The notes under the pieces: model-generated
What the model saw: only the letters and a program-made list of their open reading frames with translations
Told to the model about the DNA's origin: nothing
Databases searched by the model: none
Program-made: the position numbers and the translations under genes
In this document: piece after piece, positions 24,670-34,199 of the stretch
Layout: the number at the start of each line of letters is the position of its first letter
Numbering within the stretch: the first letter of the stretch is position 1
DNA from: Guyanagaster necrorhizus
Lineage: Eukaryota; Basidiomycota; Agaricomycetes; Agaricales; Physalacriaceae
Assembly (NCBI RefSeq): GCF_019112545.1
Contig: NW_025064881.1
Span: 1,214,591-1,278,590, forward strand
Reading direction: 5' to 3'
Length of the DNA: 64,000 bases

Positions 24670-26065
24670 TGGCCAGCCCTATCTTTTACTTCCTCCACCT
24701 TTGTTTTCATACTGAGCTCTTCTTCTTCCTTCTGAAGCTCAGCAATCTGCACTTGGATGTCTTTTTGAGTTTTCTTCTTCTTTGGGCAGTCCTTTGTCAT
24801 GTGGCCCTTTTAGCTGCAGTTGAAGCACTTGCCCTCCTTCTTCATCCAGTCAATGTCCATGGGTTTTTCCAGTCTCATATATGTCATTTCTGTTTCTGTC
24901 TTTTGTATGCTATAGGTTGAAGCTATTGAGGGTCCTGATGATTTTCTGGCAGTTGTCTCTAATGATTTAGAGATGTTTGAGGTTGGTGGGATTGACTTCT
25001 TGAGAAAATCTTGCAGAGTCGATGATTCCACTTTTTGTCTTTGTTGCTTCTTATACATCTTGATGATCCTTTCCTTTCACTTGTTGTATTCCACTAGTAT
25101 TAAAGCTTTGATCTGATTGCAGAGATCATTATGATGTATGAGGAGGAGACTCCTCTCTTGAGGGCTTCAACTATCTGCCCATTGTTTGCTGTATCATCCT
25201 GGATGCTGACAAGCTTCATGAGCCTTTTCAGCTCATTGAAATAGTCCATCACTGCCTTATCTCCCATTTTATATTCTTTGATTTTCTATTTGTGTATTTT
25301 TTATACTGCTAGATCAATGAATTTGTCATGCAGCATTTATTTGAAGACTGGCTATAAGAGATACCAGTAATGTTCCCTAGTGGATGATTGAAAGTTCAGA
25401 GAGATGAGGATCCACCACATTTTGGCTTTTTCCTCAAGGTATGAGGCAGTAAAAGCAACTTTTTTCATGTTGGTGCTAAGGTATCCAATATATACCTTGA
25501 AATATTGCTTGCAATTGACCAGGAATCGATCAATGTCATCAGAAGCTCTCTTGAAAGGTTGAGGCTTTCAGAGCAAGTTGGGTTTGCACTGTAATACAGC
25601 AGCATTGTCAGAGAGAGAACCCATCAGATTAGACCACTCTGAGAAGAGGGAGCATCATCATTCATTCAGCAGTTCAGAAAATAAATGAAAGAAGTTGTTA
25701 TCTGCAATGGGGCTTTCTTGTGGGGTGGCTTCTTTTTAGACTATGACACTATTCTTGACAGTGAACTCTAATCATACTACTTTCAGGTTGTCCTTCATCA
25801 GCTCTTTCTCTGCTCTGCTTCCTGAAGCTTTATCAGATGGGGGCTGGACTCTCAAAATTTGACTCCCTCTGCCAGTTCAAAAATTTCAGTATAAACTCAG
25901 TGGTGCAGCCAGCTGAGGTCAGGATCAAGATAGCTCAGTTGCCATAGATTGAGAGGAAGAGGTGGAGTATAAAAAGGTACTGCAGATTGATAAAACCATA
26001 TATATGGCTTGTTTCAGAGTGACAGATAGTGACTATGGCATTAGCTGGATTGGTCATAGCATCTG
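24666..26065 (-). pseudogene. Element D: gag, 3' part
   Basis: Minus-strand continuation of D Gag on the left side of element E. It includes a degenerate capsid-like region near 25080-25480, the segment RKSSGPSIASTYSIQKT and the zinc-knuckle lead KPMDIDWMKKEGKCFNCS at about 24820-24870, then KGHMTKDCPKKK. The stop at 24666 overlaps the pol GTG. The upstream part of the same gene is at 34200-34590. The E target sequence atatt lies at 26066-26070. Confidence 0.82.
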
Positions 26066-26070
26066 ATATT

Positions 26071-26527
26071 TGTTACGATTTTCCCATTTCTCTTGATTTT
26101 CTTCCTCTTAACACTCGCCTTTACCCCTATTCACGCTTAGTCAGAAAGGGCACAAGACTGTGGGAAAGCTTAGTCAGCACAACCAACTTGATTGCCAAGT
26201 CGTCGCAACAGCTAAGCCCAACGACAACACAATCGCCCTTTTATATATGGTTGCGATGTTCAAGGACAACGGACACTATGGACACAGACAGACATAATAA
26301 GTAGTGATATAATTAGGACTATCTGTATAGTATTTAAGGACCAACGCTCTTGCTGATAAACCCCAGCTTCGAGCTAAAGTTTATACACACCAAACTACCT
26401 CGAGTCAATACTTGACCTTGAGTCACAATGCGCAGACATACAATCAGTGGACTCGGGCGATTTCTTGAAGTGCGAAGGAACACCCGTTTATCACATGTAT
26501 CTGCTCATGTGATCTTTGGGCCTAACA
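26071..26527 (+). repeat. Element E 5' LTR
   Basis: 457 bp, tgttacga...cctaaca. By eye it differs from the 3' LTR at about 20 positions, all transitions, of which well over half affect a CpG in one copy. No indels separate the two LTRs. Confidence 0.95.
26331..26377 (+). promoter_or_regulatory. Element E promoter: TATA-like box and predicted RNA 5' end
   Basis: tatttaa at 26331-26337 is followed after about 30 nt by ccccagcttcgagctaa. The 13-mer agcttcgagctaa at 26365-26377 is the exact reverse complement of the primer site at 26529-26541. If transcription starts at about 26361-26365, the RNA would begin with the sequence that can fold onto the primer site. The start position is inferred, not shown. 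Confidence 0.7.
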
Positions 26528-26528
26528 A

Positions 26529-26541
26529 TTAGCTCGAAGCT
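26529..26541 (+). other. Element E primer-binding site, complementary to the element's own LTR
   Basis: ttagctcgaagct, one base after the LTR. It lacks the TGG start expected for complementarity to a tRNA 3' CCA. All 13 bases pair with 26365-26377, as in Tf1-type self-priming, where the first nucleotides of the transcript prime minus-strand synthesis. Confidence 0.8.
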
Positions 26542-26584
26542 TCCTACCTTCCCTTTCTCAAGCCCAATTGTGCTGAGAAACCGA

Positions 26585-28075
26585 ATGCCTCCAGCGACAA
26601 CCGCTGACCTAAATCACGACTTCTTTGAGCTTATTGCTTCCATTATTGGAACTCTGCTCAGACTTCTAGCCATCATCACCCTCTGCCGAGGACGACAATC
26701 GGTAACAGCTTGGATAGTCAGGCACTATCAAGCATTCCAGCAGATCCAGCAAATTCTACACAACGTAACCCCCGATCTCCCTTTCCATGACATCCCCCCC
26801 TCCGCCAGAACGTCCTTCTTCCCGCAAGGAAGACCCTTATCAGAAACTGGAAATAGCGACTCGAATCTGGGGAGCCTTCATGAGGAAGAGGGACCCCAAT
26901 ACCCCCCTCAACGAAACAGCTGAAACCACCACCCTGCTCTCACAGGGTTTCAGAACCCGTGGACGACAAACGTCGCTCAGGAGTCTGTGGAGGTCCCTGA
27001 CCACATCACTCCAACCGCCCCCTCCGAGCATCCCCCCTCCCCAGTTCCCTCAGGGATTGGAAACCATGCTCGGGACTCTCTTGATGCTGCTTGGATGGCT
27101 GCGAGACCCAATGAAAGTCCCGACTTCCCTCAGAACCCCTCTGAGACCCCCACCGAGCCCAACTCCGGCTCCAGTCAGTCTGTCAGTAGGCTGGGGATCA
27201 ATGACACACACAGAAGGACCATCCACCCTGACTATGCGAACACAGAGATTGCCATCTCTGCAGCAGAGAACCCCTACTGACACCTCCACGTGGGTAGCGA
27301 GCCCGAGGTTGGAACAGCCAGCAAAAGGGGAAGGGCCACATAAGACAGAATCATACACCGAATATTCTCAGACTGGGATCTTACAGTTCCCTTCAATTAT
27401 GATGAGGCAGTACAGCAGCAGCAGCAGAACCAGAACCGAGAGGAGGAAATTAGGCGAACTCAGGAAGAGCTTGCTGACTACATACGAGAAGAGGCCCGAG
27501 AGCAGTATGAGGCCGCAGAATACGACAGACAAGGAAGAGCACAAAGGAGAAGAGAGGAAGCCGAGAGGCTGGGATCAGCCTCCCCTAGTGGGTACGGGCT
27601 CCGCACTGACTCAGGGTTTCCTTTCAGAGAACCTGACTCAGAAGACGACCCATGGACAGGACCCACCAGCATTGTCAGCTGGAATGAGGCCATCAGGCGA
27701 GGGAGGGCAGGGGAGCCTCGACCTCCCACTCTTGAGTATCCTAACCGCACTGACACCATCTCCTCAGATGCCAACTCCATCCTCGGAGCCTATGGGCTCT
27801 GAGTACCCGACAATGCCCACGTCTCCGACAGGGCTCTCCAGCGATTCCTGGGCAGCAGAGTCGCTCGACAGTTCCTTAATCCTGAGTTCCAACAACACTT
27901 CAGCCTCTATAGCCGAGAACTGGAGGAGACGAGAGCACGCGGAGGGACGCGCTATAGCCAACTCAGGAGCCCTCCCATCACTCAAACCAGTGATCGAGAG
28001 GCCGCCAGACCCAGCACCCAAATTAATGGAAGGGTCCCCGACGACCCTTTGACCAGCCGTGCCATCCATCTATGA
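26585..28075 (+). pseudogene. Element E: ORF1, unknown protein upstream of gag
   Basis: A frame of 497 codons from the ATG at 26585 to the TGA at 28073-28075, with premature stops at 26921, 27278, 27341 and 27800. Residues about 14-34 form a hydrophobic helix (FFELIASIIGTLLRLLAIIT) followed by basic residues (CRGRQ), suggesting a membrane anchor. Proline/serine-rich sequence follows. Then comes FNYDEAVQQQQQNQNREEE near 27395-27450 and a long charged helix (RRTQEELADYIREEAREQYE), a probable coiled coil. Homologous proteins occur in B, C, D and H, and the N-terminal helix also in A. I recognise no known domain. The overlapping frame from 26787 is longer-open but not conserved. Could be an N-terminal Gag extension reached by frameshift. 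Confidence 0.75.
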
Positions 28076-29828
28076 TCAGCCTGCCAGTTCCCTCCTCGAG
28101 GAAGGGGACAGCAGGGATGAGGGCGACGAGGAGGATGACAAGGACAGTGACGACCTATACCTACAACAGATGGAGCGAGCAGGAGAAGACACTGACGAAG
28201 AAGCCTTAAGGGAAGAGGTGGAAAGAGCAAGGAACAGGGAGTACTAGGAACTGTATGAGCAGGGGAGGAACTTTTTATGGCAAGACGTGTGCTGGCAAGC
28301 GATGTCATTAGGACTGGAATATCGGTACGCAGAAGAAACTGAAAAAAGAAGAATTTTGCAGTATGCCGCGACAGAATACACATGGAAGGAATACGGCTTG
28401 TGGCATCCAGAGGACCCGCTCATGCCGATACCCCCATATCAATCCCCCAACAAGCCGAGGATGCTGGCACCAATGCCATGCACCCCTCCTGTACCCCCAA
28501 AACAAGCAATTTACATTGCTCCCTCAATCCGAAGCCAGGCCGACATCAACCCATCGATCCGAAGCACGGCTTCATGACTTGTCCAAACCAGAACTCAGCC
28601 AGCATGGCACCCTGCTGAAATTCAGAACCCCTGGACCGGCAGGGGAAGCCAACTTCTTGGCGGACAACCGCCCTCGGACCAGGCGGGAACAAGCGGAAAA
28701 GCTCCTGTTCAAGACGATCCTGAGGTGGTCTGCCTCGGATTCATGGTATGAGATGGAGTCATTGTTTGTGTAGAAAACCCAAAGGGCAGCCCAGTCACCA
28801 ACAACAACTCGCTACACTTGTTCCCTGGGCCGCCTGAAGTATGGAAACAACCACCATTCGGTGGCTGGCCCAACCCGATGGGACCGCTCCCTCACAATGC
28901 TAACGTTCTACAATGTCACTCCGATCTCCTTTGAAAATCTTGCCCTTTCAAGGGGGTCTCCGACGACATCGACCGGTTCCTGGTAGACTGTGAACAGTAT
29001 TTCGAAGTCTATATCAGGTACATCGGGACCAACATGAACAAGGTCGCATTTGCCACCTCCTATCTGGAAGATAAAGCCAAGACATGGTGGATCTTGATCT
29101 CCCTGAATTTTCGATCCACCACTAGGGAACATTACCAATATCCCTCATGGCCGGTCTTTAAACGCATGCTGAACGATAAATTTATCGACCCTGCCATTCA
29201 GGAAGTGCACAAACAAAAAATCAAGGAGTACAAGATGGGAGATAAAGTGGCCACGGACTACTTCGATGAATTAGAACGACTCGCCAAGCTTGCAGGGATC
29301 AGGGAAGACATTGCGAATGACAGAAGAATGGTGGAAGCCCTCAAACGAGGAGTCCCCTCCTCATACCTCACGATGATCTCGGCTATGGGTGTCAAAATGT
29401 TGATGCCTGTAGGATACGATGAGTGGAAGGAAAGGATCGTCGAGATGTACAAGGAACGACAAAGACAGAAAGTGGAAGCTTCGACCTTGCAAGAGTATGG
29501 CAAGAAGACGATGCCGCCAACCCTGAATAAGTCAGAGCAAACTGCCAGGAAATCATTGGGGACTCCTATGGCACCAAGTTACGGAAGTCAGAAGACCGGG
29601 ACAGGAACCACATATACCGATGCCAGAAAGCCAATGGACATCGACCGAATGAAGAAGGAGGGGAAGTGTTTCAACTGCAGGCTAAAAGGCCACATGGCTA
29701 AAGACTGCCCAAAGAAGAAACAAACCCACAAAGATATCCGAGCACAGATTGCCGAGTTACAAAAGGAAGACGAGGAACTAGGCAAGGAGACAAGGATCGA
29801 GGAAGTAAAAGACAAGGCTGACCAATGA
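28062..29828 (+). pseudogene. Element E: Gag (capsid, CCHC zinc knuckle)
   Basis: About 589 codons in the +1 frame relative to ORF1, starting around SIYDQPASSLLEEGD; no ATG is obvious. Premature stops are at 28245, 28575, 28749 and 28932. An acidic stretch (28090-28240) is followed by a linker, then a retrotransposon Gag capsid region at about 28880-29460 (FATSYLEDKAKTWWILIS). The CCHC knuckle CFNCRLKGHMAKDC is at 29667-29708, followed by a charged tail. The last 264 codons from 29034 are fully open. The stop TGA at 29826-29828 overlaps the pol ATG at 29825. Role: particle assembly and RNA packaging. Confidence 0.88.
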
Positions 29829-32800
29829 GTGACTCCACTGGATCAGCCAAAGGACTTCATGGTGTGCAGGCCCCAACCATTGTACAAACTTATGATACCT
29901 CTGTAGTTACATCACATTCGAATATACCCCGAACAGTTATCACACACCCTAAAGAGTCGCAAATCAAATCTCAAATGCCAACAGGCTAAACAAGGGCAGA
30001 GAGCCCTAAACAATGGCTCAAACCATTCGAAACCGAATGGACTTGGAGGGCCATCAAGGAAGCAGTAGATGACAGCGTGGCAAAATCCATCCTACATGGA
30101 TGGATACACTGAGCCAGAACCAACGAAGCCACTACTGAAACAGTAGGAGAATTGAGGTGGGCCGAGTGGAGTCAAGCCCTAGAATGGTTGGACGAACTAA
30201 AAAATGCACTGAAGTTTGTCTGATGAGCCAAAACCCCCAGGAGAGACTTGATAACCAAGGCACAAATGGAGACTCTAACTAATCGAACCACATACTTGAT
30301 AACCGCTTTGATCGACAGCGGATGCACCGGTAGTTCTATCAATCGAACCTTCGTCCAGCAGCACAAACTCCTCACCCGATCTACTGTTGTGCCTATACCG
30401 GTGTATAATGCCGACGGAACAAAAAATCAAGCCAGGTCAATCATGGAGTTTGTCGAACTCCGACTGACGATTGGAGATCACTCTGAAAGGATCAACCTGG
30501 CCATAACAGATCTTGGGACCAAGGAATTGTTCTTAGGACACGACTGGCTCATCCGGCATAATCCACTTATTAACTGGAAAACCGGACGACTCACATTCGC
30601 ACGATGTCAATGCCAGAAGATCCCATTTGAGCTGCCCGACGAAGACCCGGAGGATTGATGGGATGAGGAGATGGAAGATGGTGAAACCATCCTGGCAGTC
30701 GACTTGCAGAGAGAAATCCACATTCGGGCAATACATCACGCCAATAATTTAGCAGCCAAGGCCAACAAGGGGAGGGAGGAAAAAATGTTTGAAGAGATGG
30801 TACCCGAATGGGCACATGATTATCGAGACCTCTTTGACAAAGAGAGTTTTGATGAACTCCCATGACCAAAGCCTTGGAATCATGCGATCGAGCTAATTCC
30901 TAATGCCAATGCAAACCTAGATTGTAAAACCTACCCCCTCAGAAATCAGGAACAGCAGGAACTCGACAAATTCCTGGAGGAAAATTTATCCTCTGGACGG
31001 ATTTGACCGTCGAAATCCCCCATGGCCTCCCCCTTCTTCTTCGTAAAGAAAAAAGATGGCAAACTCCGACTGGTTCAGGATTATCGAAAGTTAAACGAAA
31101 TGACCATCAAAAACTGATATCCTCTACCATTGATATCGGAGTTGATGGACAAACTCCAAGGAGCCAAGTACTATACCAAACTCGACGTTCATTGGGGATA
31201 CAATAACATTCAAATCAAGGAGGAGGACGAGTGGAAAGCAGCATTCAGAACCAACCGAGGATTATTCAAGCCAATGGTCATGTTTTTTAGCTTAACAAAC
31301 TCCCCTGCTACCTTCCAGTGGATGATGAACGACATTTTCAAAGACCTCATCGCCACGGGAAAAGTCACTATCTACCTGGACAACATCCTCATCATGTCTA
31401 AAACCAGGGAAGAACACCAAGACTTAGTCCAACGAGTACTCGCTCTTATGAGAAAGCACAAATTATTCTTGAAGGCAGAGAAGTGTGAGTTCGAGGTATT
31501 GGAAACCGAATACCTTGGAGTCATCATCAGGAAAGGGAGTATTCGAATGGACCCAGTCAAGGTCGCAGGAGTAACGGACTGGCCAATACCTACCAAAAAG
31601 AAGGAACTACAATCCTTCCTTGGTTTTATCAACTTCTACAGGAGGTTCATCCGAGACTATAGCAAGATTGTCCGCCCAATGACACAACTTACCGGGAATG
31701 CTCCATGGGGATGGGGGAACCTCCAACAACTTGCCTTCGAAGGCCTGAAGCAACGACTGGCAGAGGATGTAGTCCTTGCCATACCATCCCAAGAAGGAAA
31801 ATTCCGCATTGAGGCTGATTCGAGTGAGGGGGCCATAGGTGCAGTACTATCCCAGGAACAGGATGGAAAATGGCGGCCGGTTGCCTTTCTCTCCAAGGCC
31901 TTAACCATAACAGAACGAAATTACGAAATCTACAACAAGGAGTTGCTCACTATAATGCTCACCCTAAAAGAATGGCAGCACTACCTGGTCGGAGCTGTTG
32001 CCATCTTTGAAATCTGGACGGACCACCAGAATCTCAGGTACTTCCACCAACCACAGAAGTTGAACCGTCGATAAGCCCGATGGGTAACCGAACTCACTCA
32101 GTACCAGTACACACTCCACCACAAGGCCGGGGTCGCCAACAAAAAGGCTGACCTTCTGTCCCATCGGGCAGATCACAATCAGGGGGAAAACGACAACACA
32201 AGAATCATACTCCTACGTCCAGAACACTTTCGGGCACTAATAATGCCAACGGAGGAGGAGATTCATGAATGTGTCAGGAGCGCAACCCGAGACACGCATC
32301 AATGGGACCAGAGGATCGCCGTGTCGCTTAATCATGAGAGGGGGATGACAAAGGAAGAGGGGATGATTCGATATGATGGAAGGATTTACATCCCACGGGT
32401 CCAAAGCCTATGCGGGGAAATCATCACAACATGCCATGATCATGCAATGGCAGGGCACCCAGGCATCGCCAAAACTAAAGAACTGGTTCTCCGAAACTAT
32501 TAGTGGCCTAAACTCAGCAACGACATCACCATCTATGTCCGAGCCTGCGAAACGTGCCAGAGGGGAAAAGCATCTACACAGTCCAAAGCAGCCCCATTAC
32601 ATCCAAATGAAATACCCTCACAACTCTGGACCCACATTTCCATGGACATGATTACCGGGTTACCGGACTGCAACGGCTATAACACAATCCTTGTCATCAT
32701 GGACTGATTTTCTAAAACAATCATTCTGATCATATGTTCGACGGAATTAACATCCGAAGGGTGGGCCAAGATCCTACGAGACGAGGTATACGCCAAATAT

Positions 32801-33703
32801 GAAATGCCCCAAGTTGTCATCTCAGATTGGGGACCACAATTTGTTTCAAAATTCCTCGATGACCTATATCATTTACTGCACATCAAACGAAATGCATCCA
32901 CAGCCTATCACTCACAAACCAACAGACAGACAGAACATGCAAACCAAGAAGTCGAAAAATATCTCCGACTATTTATCAACTATCATCAGGACGACTGGGT
33001 GGAATGGCTGGCACTCGCCGCCTTTCAACACAACAATCGGATACACTCTGCCACGGGACAGATGCCATTCTTTGTCAATTATGGCCACCACCTGTTGGTT
33101 AGGCAAACAAACCACTATAAAATGACAACTCCTGCTTCTATGAGTTTTGCCACCACCATGGACAATATCCATGCAGAGACAAAAAGGGCACTCAAGAAAG
33201 CTGCATTGACGATGAAAAAGCACTATGATAAACACCGTCGACCCTCACACGATTACCAAGTCAACAACAAAGTCTGGCTTGATACAACAAACCTACACCT
33301 ACCGCGCCCTAAACAAAAACTCGCCGACAAACGCACTGGTCCCTTCCCAATACTAGCAAAAATCGGAGTAGCCGCCTACAAACTCCACCTTCCTGCTACC
33401 TGGAAGGTCCATGATGTGTTCAACGAGTCTCTATTGTCCCCGTACATTGCCCCGGCCTTTCCAAACCAAGTACAACCACCACCCCCACCACCCAACCTAA
33501 TCGATGACGAGGAACATTATGAAATTGACCAGGTCCTAAACCACAAACTTCGGAAGGTCAAGGCATGTGGTGGTGAGACGACAACAACAGTCGACTACCT
33601 CATCAGTTGGAAAGGATACGGGCCCGAATCAAACCAATGGATAAATGAAAAGTATATGAATGCCGATGATGCCATACATGAATATGAACTATCCCTTAAT
33701 TAA
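29825..33703 (+). pseudogene. Element E: Pol polyprotein with chromodomain, 10 premature stops
   Basis: 1293 codons. The protease DSG is near 30311-30322 (ALIDSGCTGSS). RT runs from about 31040 to 31640 ([20 protein letters not shown]), and its catalytic box at 31373-31384 reads YLDN, the last Asp lost by a G-to-A change. RNase H is near 31800-32075. The integrase HHCC zinc region is near 32430-32565 (HPGIAKTKELVL...CETCQRGK), and the DDE core at about 32640-32960 has DWGPQ in place of the usual DRGPQ. A C-terminal chromodomain at about 33500-33690 includes VDYLISWKGYGPESNQW. Stops are at 29987, 30110, 30221, 30656, 30863, 31004, 31115, 32072, 32501 and 32705. The last 299 codons are open. 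Confidence 0.93.
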
Positions 33704-33705
33704 AG

Positions 33706-33736
33706 CCATCGGGACGATGGTCTTAAGTGGGGGGTA
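33706..33736 (+). promoter_or_regulatory. Stem-loop and polypurine tract before the E 3' LTR
   Basis: ccatcg-gga-cgatgg (33706-33720) can form a perfect 6-bp stem with a 3-nt loop three bases after the pol stop. It is followed by tcttaa and the purine tract agtggggggta, which ends at the LTR. The same order recurs in B, C, D, F, H and J with decayed stems. The purine tract is the expected plus-strand primer; the stem-loop role is unknown. Confidence 0.7.
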
Positions 33737-33737
33737 A

Positions 33738-34194
33738 TGTTACGATTTTCCCATTTCTCTTGATTTTCTTCCTCTTAACACTTGCCTTTACCCTTATTCA
33801 CGCTTAGTCAGAAAGGGCACAAGACTGTGGGAAAGCTTAGTCAGCACAACCAACTCGATCGCCAAGTCGTCGCAACAGCTAAGCCCAACGACAATACAAT
33901 CACCCTTTTATGTACGGTTGCGATGTTCAAGGACAATGGACACCATGGACACAGACAGACATAATAAGTAGTGATATAATTAGGACTATCTGTATAGTAT
34001 TTAAGGACCAATGCTCTTGCTGGTAAACCCCAGCTTCGAGCTAAAGTTTATACACACCAAACTACCTCGAGTCAATACTTGACCTTGAGTCACAACATGC
34101 AGATATACAATCAGTGGACTCGGGCGATTCCTTGAAGTGCGAAGGAACACCCATTTATCACGTGTATCTGCTCATGTGACCTTTGGGCCTAACA
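33738..34194 (+). repeat. Element E 3' LTR
   Basis: 457 bp, same length as the 5' LTR, ending cctaaca and followed by the atatt target duplication. It retains the intact 13-mer agcttcgagctaa near 34032-34044. Confidence 0.95.
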
Positions 34195-34199
34195 ATATT

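Larger units (their letters stand above)
26071..34194 (+). mobile_element. Element E: youngest, full-length Ty3/Gypsy chromovirus
   Basis: An 8124-bp element with two 457-bp LTRs (26071-26527, 33738-34194), flanked by exact atatt at 26066-26070 and 34195-34199 inside D gag. It retains many CpG, unlike the surrounding copies. The three reading frames (ORF1, gag, pol) run full length with no apparent indels but contain 4, 4 and 10 premature stops. Of these 18 stops, 13 are TGA, 3 TAA and 2 TAG, all explicable by C-to-T or G-to-A changes. The RT box is YLDN. A C-terminal chromodomain places it among chromoviruses, and the self-complementary primer site suggests the Tf1-like branch. Confidence 0.95.

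Noticed and set aside
26528..26545. tRNA-type primer-binding site
   Set aside because: No TGG follows the LTR in E, B, C, D, H or K; the self-complementary explanation fits all of them.
26787..28052. A 421-codon open frame in element E, the longest uninterrupted one in its 5' part
   Set aside because: It is out of frame with the conserved ORF1 protein. Its translation is Ser/Pro/Thr-rich without conservation in C or H, and it stays open because CGA-to-TGA changes create stops only in the true frame. The similar open frame 11534-12109 in C is the same effect.
30533..30869. Two minus-strand ORFs (30533-30739, 30591-30869) inside E
   Set aside because: Antisense shadows of the protease-RT linker of pol; no conservation in other copies.
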